Shown here piece by piece: positions 50,639-59,727 of a DNA stretch of 64,000 nucleotides. How positions within the stretch are numbered: position 1 is the first letter of the stretch; each line of letters opens with the position of its first letter. The notes below the pieces were generated by a model, which searched no databases, was not told where the DNA came from, and was given only the letters and a program-made list of their open reading frames with translations. The position numbers and the translations under genes are program-made. Source of the stretch: Marixanthomonas sp002364245 (GTDB lineage Bacteria > Bacteroidota > Bacteroidia > Flavobacteriales > Flavobacteriaceae); assembly GCA_963973455.1 (NCBI GenBank), contig CAXAZF010000007.1, forward strand, positions 1 through 64,000, written 5' to 3'.

Positions 50639-52728
50639 TGACCGAAAAAATAGAGAATTTAAATACTAAAAATGAATACCGCAATCGTGAATTAAGCTGG
50701 TTGCAATTCAATGCCCGTGTCTTACAAGAAGCGGAAGACCCTTCGGTACCATTAATAGAACGACTTCGTTTTTTGGGGATTTTTTCGAATAATTTAGATG
50801 AATTTTTTAAAGTCCGCTATGCAACTGTTAGGCGTATTGTCGAAGCAGGTAAAGGTGGAAGAAGCTTTTTAGGTGGGATTTCAGCATCCGAATTGTTAGA
50901 AGAAATCACACAAATTGTTATTGAGCAACAGGCACATAGCCTTCGTATTCTTAAAAAAATACGTAGTGAGCTTCACAAGGAGAATATTTATATAATTAAT
51001 GAAACCGAAGTAACCAAAGCCCAAAGTGAGTTTATTTTAGATTATTTTATTCGTAAAGTAAGTCCGGCCTTGGTAACTATTATGATCGGTGAACTGGAAG
51101 AGTTTCCATCTTTAAAAGACAGCGCAGCCTATCTTGCCGTGCGAATGGTGATGAAAAAGGATGATGACACGTTTCAGTCTAGAAGTAATTTTGCATTGAT
51201 TGAAATTCCTAAAGTAATAGACAGATTTATTGTTTTGCCTTCAAAAGGCGATAAGCAGTATATTATTATTCTGGACGATTTAATACGCTATTGTTTAAAC
51301 AATATCTTCAGTATTTTTAAATATGAAAGTATTTCGGCACATATGATTAAAATAACCCGAGACGCCGAATTGGATATTGACAGTGATTTAAGCCGAAGTT
51401 TCATTGAAAAGATTTCAAAAAGTGTAAAAAACCGGAGTAGCGGTGACCCAGTTCGGTTTGTTTACGATAAAAGTATCGATGCTGAAACGCTACAGTTTTT
51501 ACTTCAAAAAATGGGAATTGACACGACCGATAGTATTATTCCTGGCGGAAGATATCACAATCGCCGTGATTATATGAAATTTCCAAGTTTGGGAAGGAAC
51601 GATTTATTATATAAAAAGATTGAACCTTTACCTATAAAAGGATTAAGCCTTCAAGGAAGTTTGTTCGATAAAATAGCCGAAAAAGATTATTTGCTATATG
51701 CGCCATACCAAAGTTTCTCTTACGTAGTAAAATTTTTACGTGAAGCTGCATTAGACCCTAATGTCAAGTCTATACAAATTACTATTTATAGGCTTGCACA
51801 AATTTCTCACATTGCCAGTTCCTTGATAAATGCTGTAAAAAATGGAAAAAAAGTAACAGTACAGATCGAGCTACAAGCTCGTTTTGATGAAGAGGCCAAC
51901 ATTGAATATGCAGAGCAGATGCAAAGTGAAGGCGTTCGGCTTATTTTTGGGGTTTCTGGCCTTAAAGTACATTGTAAAGCTTGTGTTATCGAGCGTTTAG
52001 AAGGTGAAAAGATAAAACGTTACGCCTTTGTGAGTACAGGGAATTTTAACGAATCTACAGCGCGTATTTATACCGATTATACCCTGTTTACTTCCAACCA
52101 GAAAATTGGAAAGGAAATAAATAAAGTGTTCGATTTCTTTGAAGTGAATTATAAAATAAAGAAATACAATCACCTTATCGTTTCGCCTCATTATACTCGA
52201 AATGCAATATATCAATTAATCGATACCGAAATAAAAAACAAAAAGAAAGGGAAGCCTAGTGGTATTCGGTTAAAGATGAACAGTTTGTCCGATTTTAAAA
52301 TGATCGATAAACTCTACCAAGCAAGCAGGGCAGGAGTAAAAATAAAATTGATAATTAGAGGGATTTGTTGTTTAATGCCTGGTATAAAAGGAATGAGCGA
52401 AAATATTGAAGTAATTAGTATTGTAGATAAGTTTTTAGAACACCCACGTTTATTTATTTTTGAAAATGGTGGGGAAACTAAAATATATATTTCGTCTGCC
52501 GATTTTATGGGGCGTAACCTCGATAATCGGGTTGAAATATCATGCCCTATTTATGATGAAGAAATTAAAAATGAACTAGTCGATACTTTTGAAATCTCTT
52601 GGAAAGACAATGTAAAAGCTAGGATTATTTCAGGAAAAGCACTGAACCGCTATCGTAAAAATAACGAAGAACCATTCCGCTCCCAATTTAAATTATACGA
52701 ATATTACCAACATAAATTAGACAAATAG
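50638..52728 (+). CDS. ppk1: Polyphosphate kinase 1
   Basis: A 696-residue enzyme that makes polyphosphate from ATP. The N-terminal domain starts YRNRELSWLQFNARVLQEAE with FLGIFSNNLDEFFKVRYATV; the catalytic part has DPNVKSIQITIYRLAQISHI, KVTVQIELQARFDEEANIEY, and the phospho-His in SGLKVHCKACVIERLEGEKI, followed by YAFVSTGNFNESTARIYTDY. Length is standard. Operon with ppx, 1 base apart. Confidence 0.96.
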   Translation: MTEKIENLNTKNEYRNRELSWLQFNARVLQEAEDPSVPLIERLRFLGIFSNNLDEFFKVRYATVRRIVEAGKGGRSFLGGISASELLEEITQIVIEQQAHSLRILKKIRSELHKENIYIINETEVTKAQSEFILDYFIRKVSPALVTIMIGELEEFPSLKDSAAYLAVRMVMKKDDDTFQSRSNFALIEIPKVIDRFIVLPSKGDKQYIIILDDLIRYCLNNIFSIFKYESISAHMIKITRDAELDIDSDLSRSFIEKISKSVKNRSSGDPVRFVYDKSIDAETLQFLLQKMGIDTTDSIIPGGRYHNRRDYMKFPSLGRNDLLYKKIEPLPIKGLSLQGSLFDKIAEKDYLLYAPYQSFSYVVKFLREAALDPNVKSIQITIYRLAQISHIASSLINAVKNGKKVTVQIELQARFDEEANIEYAEQMQSEGVRLIFGVSGLKVHCKACVIERLEGEKIKRYAFVSTGNFNESTARIYTDYTLFTSNQKIGKEINKVFDFFEVNYKIKKYNHLIVSPHYTRNAIYQLIDTEIKNKKKGKPSGIRLKMNSLSDFKMIDKLYQASRAGVKIKLIIRGICCLMPGIKGMSENIEVISIVDKFLEHPRLFIFENGGETKIYISSADFMGRNLDNRVEISCPIYDEEIKNELVDTFEISWKDNVKARIISGKALNRYRKNNEEPFRSQFKLYEYYQHKLDK

Positions 52729-52729
52729 T

Positions 52730-53644
52730 TTGCTTACAATTAAAAAATATGCCGCAATAGACATTGGCTCTAATGCAATTAGATTATTAATCGCTTTGGT
52801 TATCGAACAGAAGGACAAGGACCCTATTTACAAGAAACGGTCTTTAGTTCGAGTTCCCATAAGGTTAGGGGCAGATGTTTTTTTAGAAGGCGAAATTTCA
52901 GAAAAAAATCAATTGCGTATGCTTGATGCTATGAAAGCGTTTGATTTATTAATGAAAAATCACGAGGTAACTCGTTTTAGAGCGTGTGCTACTTCAGCAA
53001 TGCGCGAGGCTAATAATGGTAGCGAAGTAGCTAAGAGACTAAAAGAAGAAACAGGTATTAATATTAATATCATAGATGGAAACGATGAAGCCGCCATCAT
53101 CGCAACTACCGATTTAAAAGAATTAATTCAGACCGAAAAAACATTTTTATATGTTGATGTTGGAGGAGGAAGTACAGAATTCACCCTTTTTAGCGATGGA
53201 AAAACGGTCAATTCAAAATCGTTTAAACTGGGTACGGTACGTATTATCAATAATATGATAAAAGAGAATATCTGGGAAGAAGTTGAGAGCTGGATAAAAT
53301 CCGTAACTAAACCGTATAAAAAAGTATCATTAATAGGATCTGGAGGAAATATCAATCATATTTACAAAAACAGTGGAAAAAAGATAGGTAAACCCCTAAG
53401 TTACTTTTATCTGGGTTCTTACTACGATATGATAAAGTCGTTGAGTTACGAAGAACGCATTACCGAACTAAATATGAATCCGGATAGGGCCGATGTGGTT
53501 GTTCCTGCAACCCGAATTTATTTATCTGCTATGAAATGGAGCGGAGCTAAAAACGTATATGTCCCTAAAATTGGGCTTTCAGATGGAATTATAAAAAGTC
53601 TTCACAACGAAAAACTGGCTGCTCAACTGGAAGTAAATAATTAA
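52730..53644 (+). CDS. ppx: Exopolyphosphatase / guanosine pentaphosphatase
   Basis: A 304-residue ASKHA-fold phosphatase that degrades polyphosphate or pppGpp, beginning at TTG 52730. The phosphate loops are YAAIDIGSNAIRLLIALVIE and FLYVDVGGGSTEFTLFSDGK; RACATSAMREANNGSEVAKR lies between. It is shorter than E. coli Ppx/GppA (lacks the C-terminal HD-like domains), as is normal for flavobacteria. Convergent with the pseudouridine synthase gene, overlapping by 4 bases. Confidence 0.93.
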   Translation: MLTIKKYAAIDIGSNAIRLLIALVIEQKDKDPIYKKRSLVRVPIRLGADVFLEGEISEKNQLRMLDAMKAFDLLMKNHEVTRFRACATSAMREANNGSEVAKRLKEETGININIIDGNDEAAIIATTDLKELIQTEKTFLYVDVGGGSTEFTLFSDGKTVNSKSFKLGTVRIINNMIKENIWEEVESWIKSVTKPYKKVSLIGSGGNINHIYKNSGKKIGKPLSYFYLGSYYDMIKSLSYEERITELNMNPDRADVVVPATRIYLSAMKWSGAKNVYVPKIGLSDGIIKSLHNEKLAAQLEVNN

Positions 53645-54474
53645 TTTTCAGGAAAAATTTTTCTGAATTTCTTCGGAAGTACTGAAGTCACTGAAATGAG
53701 TTCATCTGTAATAGGGTTTCTAAATTCCAACGTTGAGGCGTGTAGAAATAATCCTTTTCCTTTTAACAATAGCCCTTCTTTACTGTAGTTTTTATCACCT
53801 AAAATTGGAGTACCAATACTTGAAAGGTGCACTCGTAGCTGATGTTTCCGTCCTGTTTTTGGATATAATTCAACTAAATTTAAACACTCAAATCGCTCTG
53901 AAGGGACTGTTTTTAGTACTTTATATGTAGTAAAAGCTTCTTTAGAATCTACATTGGTTGCAATAGTTCCATAAGCGGGTATTCCGCCGTAACTAATAGC
54001 ATGATATGTTTTTTTTACCTTTCGTTTTTCGAATAACTTATTTAATTCCATTACAGCAGCATGTGTTTTTGCAATAAGTAACAAACCACTTGTTGGGAAA
54101 TCCAGTCTGTGGACGGGTTTTGGTCTCAGTAATGCATCAGGAGCACTGCTTTTAGTTAAGTTATAGGACAAGGCATTGGCAATAGTTTTCTTCTTATTCC
54201 CGCTTACAAGAATCCCTGGAGGTTTGTTAACAATTGCGAGGTGGTCGTTTTCAAAACAAACTTCTAATGGTAGCTTAATAAAGGGTTTATTAAGAGTGTT
54301 TTCTTTGGAAGAAAGAACAATTGTTTCTCCTCCAGTTATAATTTTTCCTGTTCGGGCAACATCACCATTAACTGTAACCAATCCTTTATCGATGGCTTTT
54401 TTCATTCCCTTTCGGGAAGGAATGGTTTTAAAAACACCACCCACATAATCTGAAAGTCGAGTAGGGGTTTCCAA
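53641..54474 (-). CDS. RluA-family pseudouridine synthase
   Basis: A 277-residue enzyme. An S4-like start (GMKKAIDKGLVTVNGDVART) precedes the catalytic domain: LAIVNKPPGILVSGNKKKTI, the active-site Asp in PVHRLDFPTSGLLLIAKTHA near residue 124, VKKTYHAISYGGIPAYGTIA, and PKTGRKHQLRVHLSSIGTPI near the end. The target uridine (rRNA or tRNA) cannot be told from sequence. Confidence 0.92.
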   Translation of the reverse strand: METPTRLSDYVGGVFKTIPSRKGMKKAIDKGLVTVNGDVARTGKIITGGETIVLSSKENTLNKPFIKLPLEVCFENDHLAIVNKPPGILVSGNKKKTIANALSYNLTKSSAPDALLRPKPVHRLDFPTSGLLLIAKTHAAVMELNKLFEKRKVKKTYHAISYGGIPAYGTIATNVDSKEAFTTYKVLKTVPSERFECLNLVELYPKTGRKHQLRVHLSSIGTPILGDKNYSKEGLLLKGKGLFLHASTLEFRNPITDELISVTSVLPKKFRKIFPEN

Positions 54475-54534
54475 TGATGGAACGGTATGGGTTTCTTTTT
54501 TAATAAACTAAGTTGTTAAAAGCTATGAGAAATT

Positions 54535-55116
54535 TTACCCGTGCATAGTTTCATTCTTGCTCAAGTCTTTCATTATTTCTGCTTCGTGGGCCAATAATGC
54601 TTTCCATTTTTTATCTACTTCTTCGCGGTCTCCATATTTACGGGCAAAACCAAGAAACATAGTATAATGATTAGCTTCGCTTACCATTAAGCTCTTATAA
54701 AAAGAAGCCAGTTCTTTATCTTCCAGTTCTTCACTTAACAACCGAAACCGTTCACAGCTTCTCGCTTCAATTAAAGCTGCGTAGAGTAATCGATGAACCA
54801 GGTTAGTGGTTCGGCTTCCACCTTTTGGGAAGAACTGCATCAATTTATTAACGTATAAATCTTTTCGGTCGCGGCCTAAGGTCCAACCACGTTCGATAAT
54901 GCGATCGTGTACTAATTTAAAATGACTGATTTCTTCTTTAACCAACGCTGTCATTTCCTGTACCAGCTCTGTATACTCAGGGTAAGTAACAATAAAAGAA
55001 ATAGCTGTTGAAGCTGCTTTCTGTTCACAAAAAGCGTGATCGGTTAAGATTTCTTCTACATTTTTTTCTACAATGTTCACCCATCTGGGATCTGTGGGAA
55101 GTTGTAAGCCTAGCAT
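54535..55116 (-). CDS. miaE: tRNA hydroxylase MiaE
   Basis: A 193-residue ferritin-like diiron enzyme that hydroxylates the ms2i6A modification of tRNA. Iron ligands are in DHAFCEQKAASTAISFIVTY (Glu), VKEEISHFKLVHDRIIERG (ExxH), YAALIEARSCERFRLLSEEL (Glu) and LMVSEANHYTMFLGFARKYG (ExxH). Length and motif order fit. A -7 box lies at 55143-55150. Confidence 0.92.
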   Translation of the reverse strand: MLGLQLPTDPRWVNIVEKNVEEILTDHAFCEQKAASTAISFIVTYPEYTELVQEMTALVKEEISHFKLVHDRIIERGWTLGRDRKDLYVNKLMQFFPKGGSRTTNLVHRLLYAALIEARSCERFRLLSEELEDKELASFYKSLMVSEANHYTMFLGFARKYGDREEVDKKWKALLAHEAEIMKDLSKNETMHG

Positions 55117-55142
55117 AGTTTTAAAATATTAATTCTGAAGTG

Positions 55143-55150
55143 CAAAAATA
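55143..55150 (-). promoter_or_regulatory. -7 promoter box (miaE)
   Basis: TATTTTTG on the minus strand, 26 bases before the miaE start. Confidence 0.45.
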
Positions 55151-55171
55151 CACATTAAGTTAGGAACACGT

Positions 55172-57037
55172 TTAAATATCCAAATCGAACTCACGTCGTA
55201 GCTTTTCAAGCGCAGGGTTTTTCTCGGTAAGCTTATCAAATTTTTCACGGGTGGTGTACGCGTATTTTTTTTGGACGGTTTCGTTTACAAGAATATCAAG
55301 GTCAATATCGTAGTTTTTAAGAGTATTACGTAAAAAGCCCAATAAGTCATACTTTTCGCGTTCTACTTCAACTTTTATGGTATCGTTTGGAAACTCTAAA
55401 TGAATGATGCTCCCATCTAATTTTGGAATCCCCATAGTAAGGTGCGATAATAAATTGTATTTACCATCTGCTTCAACCTTTTTGGCATATTGTGTCCAAG
55501 CCGTTCGCATTTCATCTTCTGTAAAGGATTCGGTTGGTAGGTTTTCTTCATCAGGTTGATTAGCTAATTGTTCCTTTTTTAGCTCTTGTTTTTTTCGGAT
55601 GCTTTTTAATGATAAAGCAGAAACTTTTTTGGTAGTATGCTCGGTTATAATTTGAGAGCGCTTATCGGCCATTTTAATACCTGAATCATCCACACTTTTT
55701 TCATCTTCAGCTTCTTGTGTTTTAGAATTTACATTAGGCTCAGCAACGGCTGTAGTTTGTGCTGTTTCTTCTTTATCTAGTTTTGCATCGTCATGTGAAG
55801 TATACACTTTATCTTCTGAAGAGATCTTTTCTACTGTTGTTTCAGAATTTGTTTCTGGAGTTGCTGTTTCTGTAGTGGAAGGTATAGTTTCTTCCTTTTC
55901 AGCTACTTTAAAGTGTGACGGCGGAATTACATATCGTTTTTTTGAAATGGCTCCGTTGTCACTATGGTTTTTTTTTTCACCGCTAGCCGTTAGCGAAGCT
56001 AGCTGCATTAAACACAGTTCAATTAAAAGGCGTTGGTTACGACTGGTTTTGTATTTCAAATCACAACTGTTGGCTAGATCGATGGCATCAATTAAAAAGG
56101 AGTGTGATGTTTTTTGTGATTGCTCAAAGTACATAGCTTTTACTTGTTCGCCAACTTCTAATAGCTCAATGGTTTCTTGATTTTTGCAAACCAATAAATC
56201 ACGGAAGTGGGAGGCAAGCCCCATAATAAAATGATGACCGTCAAATCCTTTTGCGAGAATGGAGTTGTAAGATAATAATACTTTAGGGATGTTATTTTCT
56301 AATAATAAGTCGGTTATTTGAAAGTAATAGGTGTAATCGAGTACGTTTAGGTTTTCGGTAACAGCTTGACGGGTTAATTCTTTTCCTGAAAAACTAACAA
56401 CACGGTCAAAAATAGAAAGCGCATCCCGTAAAGCGCCATCTGCTTTTTGGGCGATAATGTGCAACGCATCGTCTTCTGCATCGATTCCTTCTTGTTTGGC
56501 TACTTCGGCAAGGTGTCCTTTAATATCACTTACCGTAATTCTTCTGAAATCAAAAATTTGACAACGTGATAGAATCGTAGGGATTATTTTATGTTTTTCG
56601 GTTGTTGCTAATATAAAAATAGCGTGTTTTGGTGGTTCCTCAAGCGTCTTTAAAAAAGCATTGAAGGCAGCTGAAGAGAGCATGTGCACCTCGTCAATAA
56701 TATAGACTTTATAACTACCAACCTGTGGGGGTATGCGTACTTGATCAATTAAGTTACGAATATCGTCTACCGAGTTATTGGAAGCGGCATCGAGCTCAAA
56801 AATATTAAAGGCAAAATCTTCATCGTCTTGTTGTGTACCATCTTGGTTAATTTTTTTAGCTAAAATTCGTGCACAAGTGGTTTTACCAACTCCTCGAGGC
56901 CCTGTAAATAGCAAAGCTTGAGCCAAATGATCGTTTTCTATGGCATTGTTTAGCGTATTGGTAATTGCTTGTTGCCCAACCACATCTTTAAATTGTGTGG
57001 GGCGGTATTTACGGGCTGATACGATAAAGTGTTCCAT
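55172..57037 (-). CDS. dnaX: DNA polymerase III gamma/tau subunit
   Basis: A 621-residue clamp-loader ATPase from ATG 57037 (MEHFIVSARKYRPTQFKDVV). Walker A is LLFTGPRGVGKTTCARILAK, Walker B YIIDEVHMLSSAAFNAFLKT, sensor 1 AIFILATTEKHKIIPTILSR. The four-cysteine zinc module usual between Walker A and the DAAS motif is absent: here the stretch reads KINQDGTQQDDEDFAFNIFE. A long acidic, Thr/Glu-rich linker leads to a tau-like C-terminal domain. An in-frame ATG-equivalent at 57049 lies inside the -7 box, so 57037 is preferred. Confidence 0.94.
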   Translation of the reverse strand: MEHFIVSARKYRPTQFKDVVGQQAITNTLNNAIENDHLAQALLFTGPRGVGKTTCARILAKKINQDGTQQDDEDFAFNIFELDAASNNSVDDIRNLIDQVRIPPQVGSYKVYIIDEVHMLSSAAFNAFLKTLEEPPKHAIFILATTEKHKIIPTILSRCQIFDFRRITVSDIKGHLAEVAKQEGIDAEDDALHIIAQKADGALRDALSIFDRVVSFSGKELTRQAVTENLNVLDYTYYFQITDLLLENNIPKVLLSYNSILAKGFDGHHFIMGLASHFRDLLVCKNQETIELLEVGEQVKAMYFEQSQKTSHSFLIDAIDLANSCDLKYKTSRNQRLLIELCLMQLASLTASGEKKNHSDNGAISKKRYVIPPSHFKVAEKEETIPSTTETATPETNSETTVEKISSEDKVYTSHDDAKLDKEETAQTTAVAEPNVNSKTQEAEDEKSVDDSGIKMADKRSQIITEHTTKKVSALSLKSIRKKQELKKEQLANQPDEENLPTESFTEDEMRTAWTQYAKKVEADGKYNLLSHLTMGIPKLDGSIIHLEFPNDTIKVEVEREKYDLLGFLRNTLKNYDIDLDILVNETVQKKYAYTTREKFDKLTEKNPALEKLRREFDLDI

Positions 57038-57046
57038 AGTTGCTAA

Positions 57047-57054
57047 CAAATATA
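57047..57054 (-). promoter_or_regulatory. -7 promoter box (dnaX)
   Basis: TATATTTG on the minus strand, only 9 bases before the dnaX start; the mRNA would be nearly leaderless. Confidence 0.5.
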
Positions 57055-57119
57055 ACCATGTCTCGTATCATTTTAAAAAATTAGGTGTTTCATTTTTACT
57101 GTATTTATTAACATTGGTT

Positions 57120-57127
57120 TATTTTTG
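57120..57127 (+). promoter_or_regulatory. -7 promoter box (rnpB)
   Basis: TATTTTTG ending 4 bases before the first base of the RNase P RNA P1 helix, which fits the expected distance to the transcription start. Confidence 0.65.
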
Positions 57128-57130
57128 CAT

Positions 57131-57449
57131 GGCAGGCCACCTTATCGCTAATTGCTCAGCTTGTCTGGGTCTTTGGAGGAAAGTCCGGACACCATAGGGA
57201 AGCATAGCGGCTAACAGCCGTCATCCGTTATTACGGAGCGGACAAGTGCAACAGAAAGAATGTACAGGTAATGCTGTAGTGAAACCAGGTAAACTCTATG
57301 CGGTGAAATGCCACGTAAACCTGTGCTTGAGGGTTCCCGCCCAATGCAGGAGGGTAGGCAGATAGAGCATACTGGCAACAGTATGTCCAGATAAATGATA
57401 AGGATTTCGAAATACTTCGGAATACAGAATCCGGCTTATAGGCCTGCAT
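57131..57449 (+). ncRNA. rnpB: RNase P RNA
   Basis: Bacterial type A RNase P RNA, the ribozyme that cuts tRNA 5' leaders. The conserved P4 region GAGGAAAGTCCGGACACCAT starts at about 57175, its partner ACAGAATCCGGCTTATAGGC lies near the 3' end, and GCAGGCC (57132-57138) pairs with GGCCTGC (57441-57447) to form P1. Length about 319. The 3' strand of P1 overlaps the last codons of the convergent gene at 57436. Confidence 0.96.
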
Positions 57450-57837
57450 TTTTATTATATTCTTCAATAAGGTCGCTAGACCATTCCATAGCCTCTTCTA
57501 AAGTATGAAAGGGTTCGTAAGTGTTTTTATAAAATTTCTTTTCAAATAGAGCAGTTTCATAAGCCGATTTTGAAGTACAGACAACAGCAATACCCAATAT
57601 ATTTAGTTTATTTGAAGCTATCATGTAACAAGTTGGGTTTATTGTGTAATCGTAAATTCTTCGTGCTATTGAAACAATGGGTTTTCCATTATAATTGTTT
57701 TCAAGTACTTCAAAAAATTTTGCTAAATGCGGAAAATCAAATGCAACTCCTTCTTGAATTGTAGAAATAACATAATCTTCATACAATTCAAGATATATAA
57801 AATCGAGGTGTATTATCTTAAAAGGGTCTTTCTTCAT
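57436..57837 (-). CDS. STAS/SpoIIAA-like protein, paralogue A
   Basis: A 133-residue cytosolic protein, similar along its length to the neighbour at 57969-58358. Shared pattern: YLELYEDYVISTIQEGVAFD, IARRIYDYTINPTCY, GIAVVCTSKSAYETALFEKK and FYKNTYEPFHTLEEAMEWSS. The strand-helix order and the C-terminal EEA helix fit SpoIIAA-like/STAS-type domains of unknown role in Bacteroidota. Its stop codon region overlaps the 3' end of rnpB by 14 bases. Confidence 0.7.
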   Translation of the reverse strand: MKKDPFKIIHLDFIYLELYEDYVISTIQEGVAFDFPHLAKFFEVLENNYNGKPIVSIARRIYDYTINPTCYMIASNKLNILGIAVVCTSKSAYETALFEKKFYKNTYEPFHTLEEAMEWSSDLIEEYNKNAGL

Positions 57838-57968
57838 AAGGGAGAATGCTTCAATAATTTTAGCGTATCTCTCAATGATTAAATGGGGAAGAAAAATTAA
57901 CTAATATGGACTAATTTACTAAAAACTCAATGGTTTGGCAAATTAATTAAAGAATTTTCAAATTAAGA

Positions 57969-58358
57969 CTAATTTTTATTCAATAAAATTTCTTTTGCCC
58001 AAAGCTTACATGCTTCAACTGTATAAAATACATTAAAAGCACGTTTGTAAAATTGTTTCTCAAACAAAGCGGTATTATAAGAAGACTTAGAATAACAAAG
58101 CACTGCCATTCCTAATAATTGGTTAGAAAAATCATCTTCTTGTAAATAGCTTGTAGGATTTACCGTATAGTCGTTTTTTCGATTTGATATGTATACAAAT
58201 TGCTTTTCTTCAAAATATTTATCAAAAATTTCATAAAGCTTTTTACGTTCTTTTTTATCGAAAAGAACGCCCTCTTTAATTGTTGAAATAACACAATTTT
58301 CATGTATTTCAAGAGTACAGAAATCTAATTCTAGTAAGACAGGGTTTGGGGACAACAT
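57969..58358 (-). CDS. STAS/SpoIIAA-like protein, paralogue B
   Basis: A 129-residue paralogue of the gene at 57436-57837: TLEIHENCVISTIKEGVLFD, ISNRKNDYTVNPTSYLQEDD, GMAVLCYSKSSYNTALFEKQ and FYKRAFNVFYTVEACKLWAK align with it. The pair probably arose by tandem duplication. It starts 8 bases after the rsmD stop and belongs to the rsmD operon. Confidence 0.7.
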   Translation of the reverse strand: MLSPNPVLLELDFCTLEIHENCVISTIKEGVLFDKKERKKLYEIFDKYFEEKQFVYISNRKNDYTVNPTSYLQEDDFSNQLLGMAVLCYSKSSYNTALFEKQFYKRAFNVFYTVEACKLWAKEILLNKN

Positions 58359-58366
58359 AAGCTTTA

Positions 58367-58900
58367 TTACTGAAAAAAACTGAACACTGATCCTCCATAT
58401 TTACGAAACTCTTTAAAATAGGGTAGATTTGAAAGGTCGGTGTCCTTAGAATGTTCAATAATAACCAATCCGTCAGTATTTTTCAAATCGTTTTGAAAGA
58501 TTTTTCCTATTATTTCTTCAAACTGCTCAACTTCAAAGCTATATGGAGGATCGGCAAATATAATATCAAACTTAGATGAAATTGATGATAGATACTTTAT
58601 AACGTCAGACTTTACTGTTTCAATAGGGAACTCTAGTTCTTCAGCGGTTTTCTTAATGAATTTTACACAACCGTGGTGGGCATCTACAGCAACTATTTTT
58701 TCGGTACCTCTTGAAGCAAATTCGTAGCTTATATTTCCGGTACCTGCAAAAAGATCTAAGACACTAATTTCATTAAAGTAAAGTGAATTTCTTAATATGT
58801 TGAAAAGGGCCTCTTTGGCAAAATCGGTTGTGGGCCTTACGGGGAGTGTTCTCGGGGCGATTAACCGTCTTCCTTTATGTGTTCCAGAAATAATGCGCAT
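58367..58900 (-). CDS. rsmD: 16S rRNA (guanine-966 N2)-methyltransferase
   Basis: A 177-residue SAM-dependent methyltransferase. RIISGTHKGRRLIAPRTLPV and RPTTDFAKEALFNILRNSLY open the family; SAM binds at VLDLFAGTGNISYEFASRG, and the catalytic NPPY-type motif reads IIFADPPYSFEVEQFEEIIG. Short but standard for RsmD. Its start overlaps the DUF3822 stop by one base. Confidence 0.94.
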   Translation of the reverse strand: MRIISGTHKGRRLIAPRTLPVRPTTDFAKEALFNILRNSLYFNEISVLDLFAGTGNISYEFASRGTEKIVAVDAHHGCVKFIKKTAEELEFPIETVKSDVIKYLSSISSKFDIIFADPPYSFEVEQFEEIIGKIFQNDLKNTDGLVIIEHSKDTDLSNLPYFKEFRKYGGSVFSFFQ

Positions 58901-59727
58901 TATAAACTGTTTTTTAAAACAAAGTGTTGGTGTGGTTCTGTATTCTCAGAAAATGATAGTTTAGAAAATTTTTCTGAAGTGAATGAAACATGCCTCACGT
59001 ATTTATAGACTATAGTATAAATCTCGCTTTTCTTTTTTATATCTCCAGATAATACAACTTCTGTGCTCTCTGGGTTTAATTTAAGTTGTTCCATGCAGAA
59101 CAGAAGATAGTATATGAAATCTTCGGGAGTTCTATATGAGTACGTATTGCATAATATTAGTTTTCCTTCTTTTACGATTAAGCAGTCAAAACTTTCTGTC
59201 TGCACATGCAAATAAACTTTCGCTTCATTTGAAAACTTTTCGGCATTCATAATTGTTCTTATCAATATAGAGTTTGTGTGGTAATATTGAAATGAACCAT
59301 ATTTTTCAAAAAAGTAATTGTTTATATTAATGTAAGGCACATATACAACAACGAGATCGTGGTTTTTAAGCGTATCGTGCGATATAAAATCGTTTGCCAG
59401 AATTTTAGAGTTAAACTTTAGATATTCGCTGGCTTTTTTTTCATCAAAAAGAGAAACTGGAACAAGTGTATAAAGATTAGTTGCGTAGAGTAGCGTTACT
59501 TGATTAAAACTATGTTGCAACCCTTCATTGCTATTTATTACAGAATCAATAACGGTGAGAATTTCTTCTGGGGTAGTGGTGTTGTCAAACTTTTCCTCCG
59601 AAAAAAAAAGAACTTCCCGGTTATCACTAGATGTAGCTAAAAAAGAAAGTCCGGTCAAAGATATTTGAACGGACAAGCTTTTATTTGTATTTATTGTATC
59701 GTTATTGATCGATCTTTCCAGTGTCAT
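58900..59727 (-). CDS. DUF3822-family protein
   Basis: About 275 residues from ATG 59727 (MTLERSINNDTINTNKSLSV). The pattern of an actin-like (ASKHA-type) duplicated fold is suggested by SVQISLTGLSFLATSSDNRE and AKVYLHVQTESFDCLIVKEG with LILCNTYSYRTPEDFIYYLL and TEVVLSGDIKKKSEIYTIVY. Conserved beside rsmD in Bacteroidota; no function known. It overlaps the upstream gene by 26 bases. Confidence 0.8.
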   Translation of the reverse strand: MTLERSINNDTINTNKSLSVQISLTGLSFLATSSDNREVLFFSEEKFDNTTTPEEILTVIDSVINSNEGLQHSFNQVTLLYATNLYTLVPVSLFDEKKASEYLKFNSKILANDFISHDTLKNHDLVVVYVPYININNYFFEKYGSFQYYHTNSILIRTIMNAEKFSNEAKVYLHVQTESFDCLIVKEGKLILCNTYSYRTPEDFIYYLLFCMEQLKLNPESTEVVLSGDIKKKSEIYTIVYKYVRHVSFTSEKFSKLSFSENTEPHQHFVLKNSL

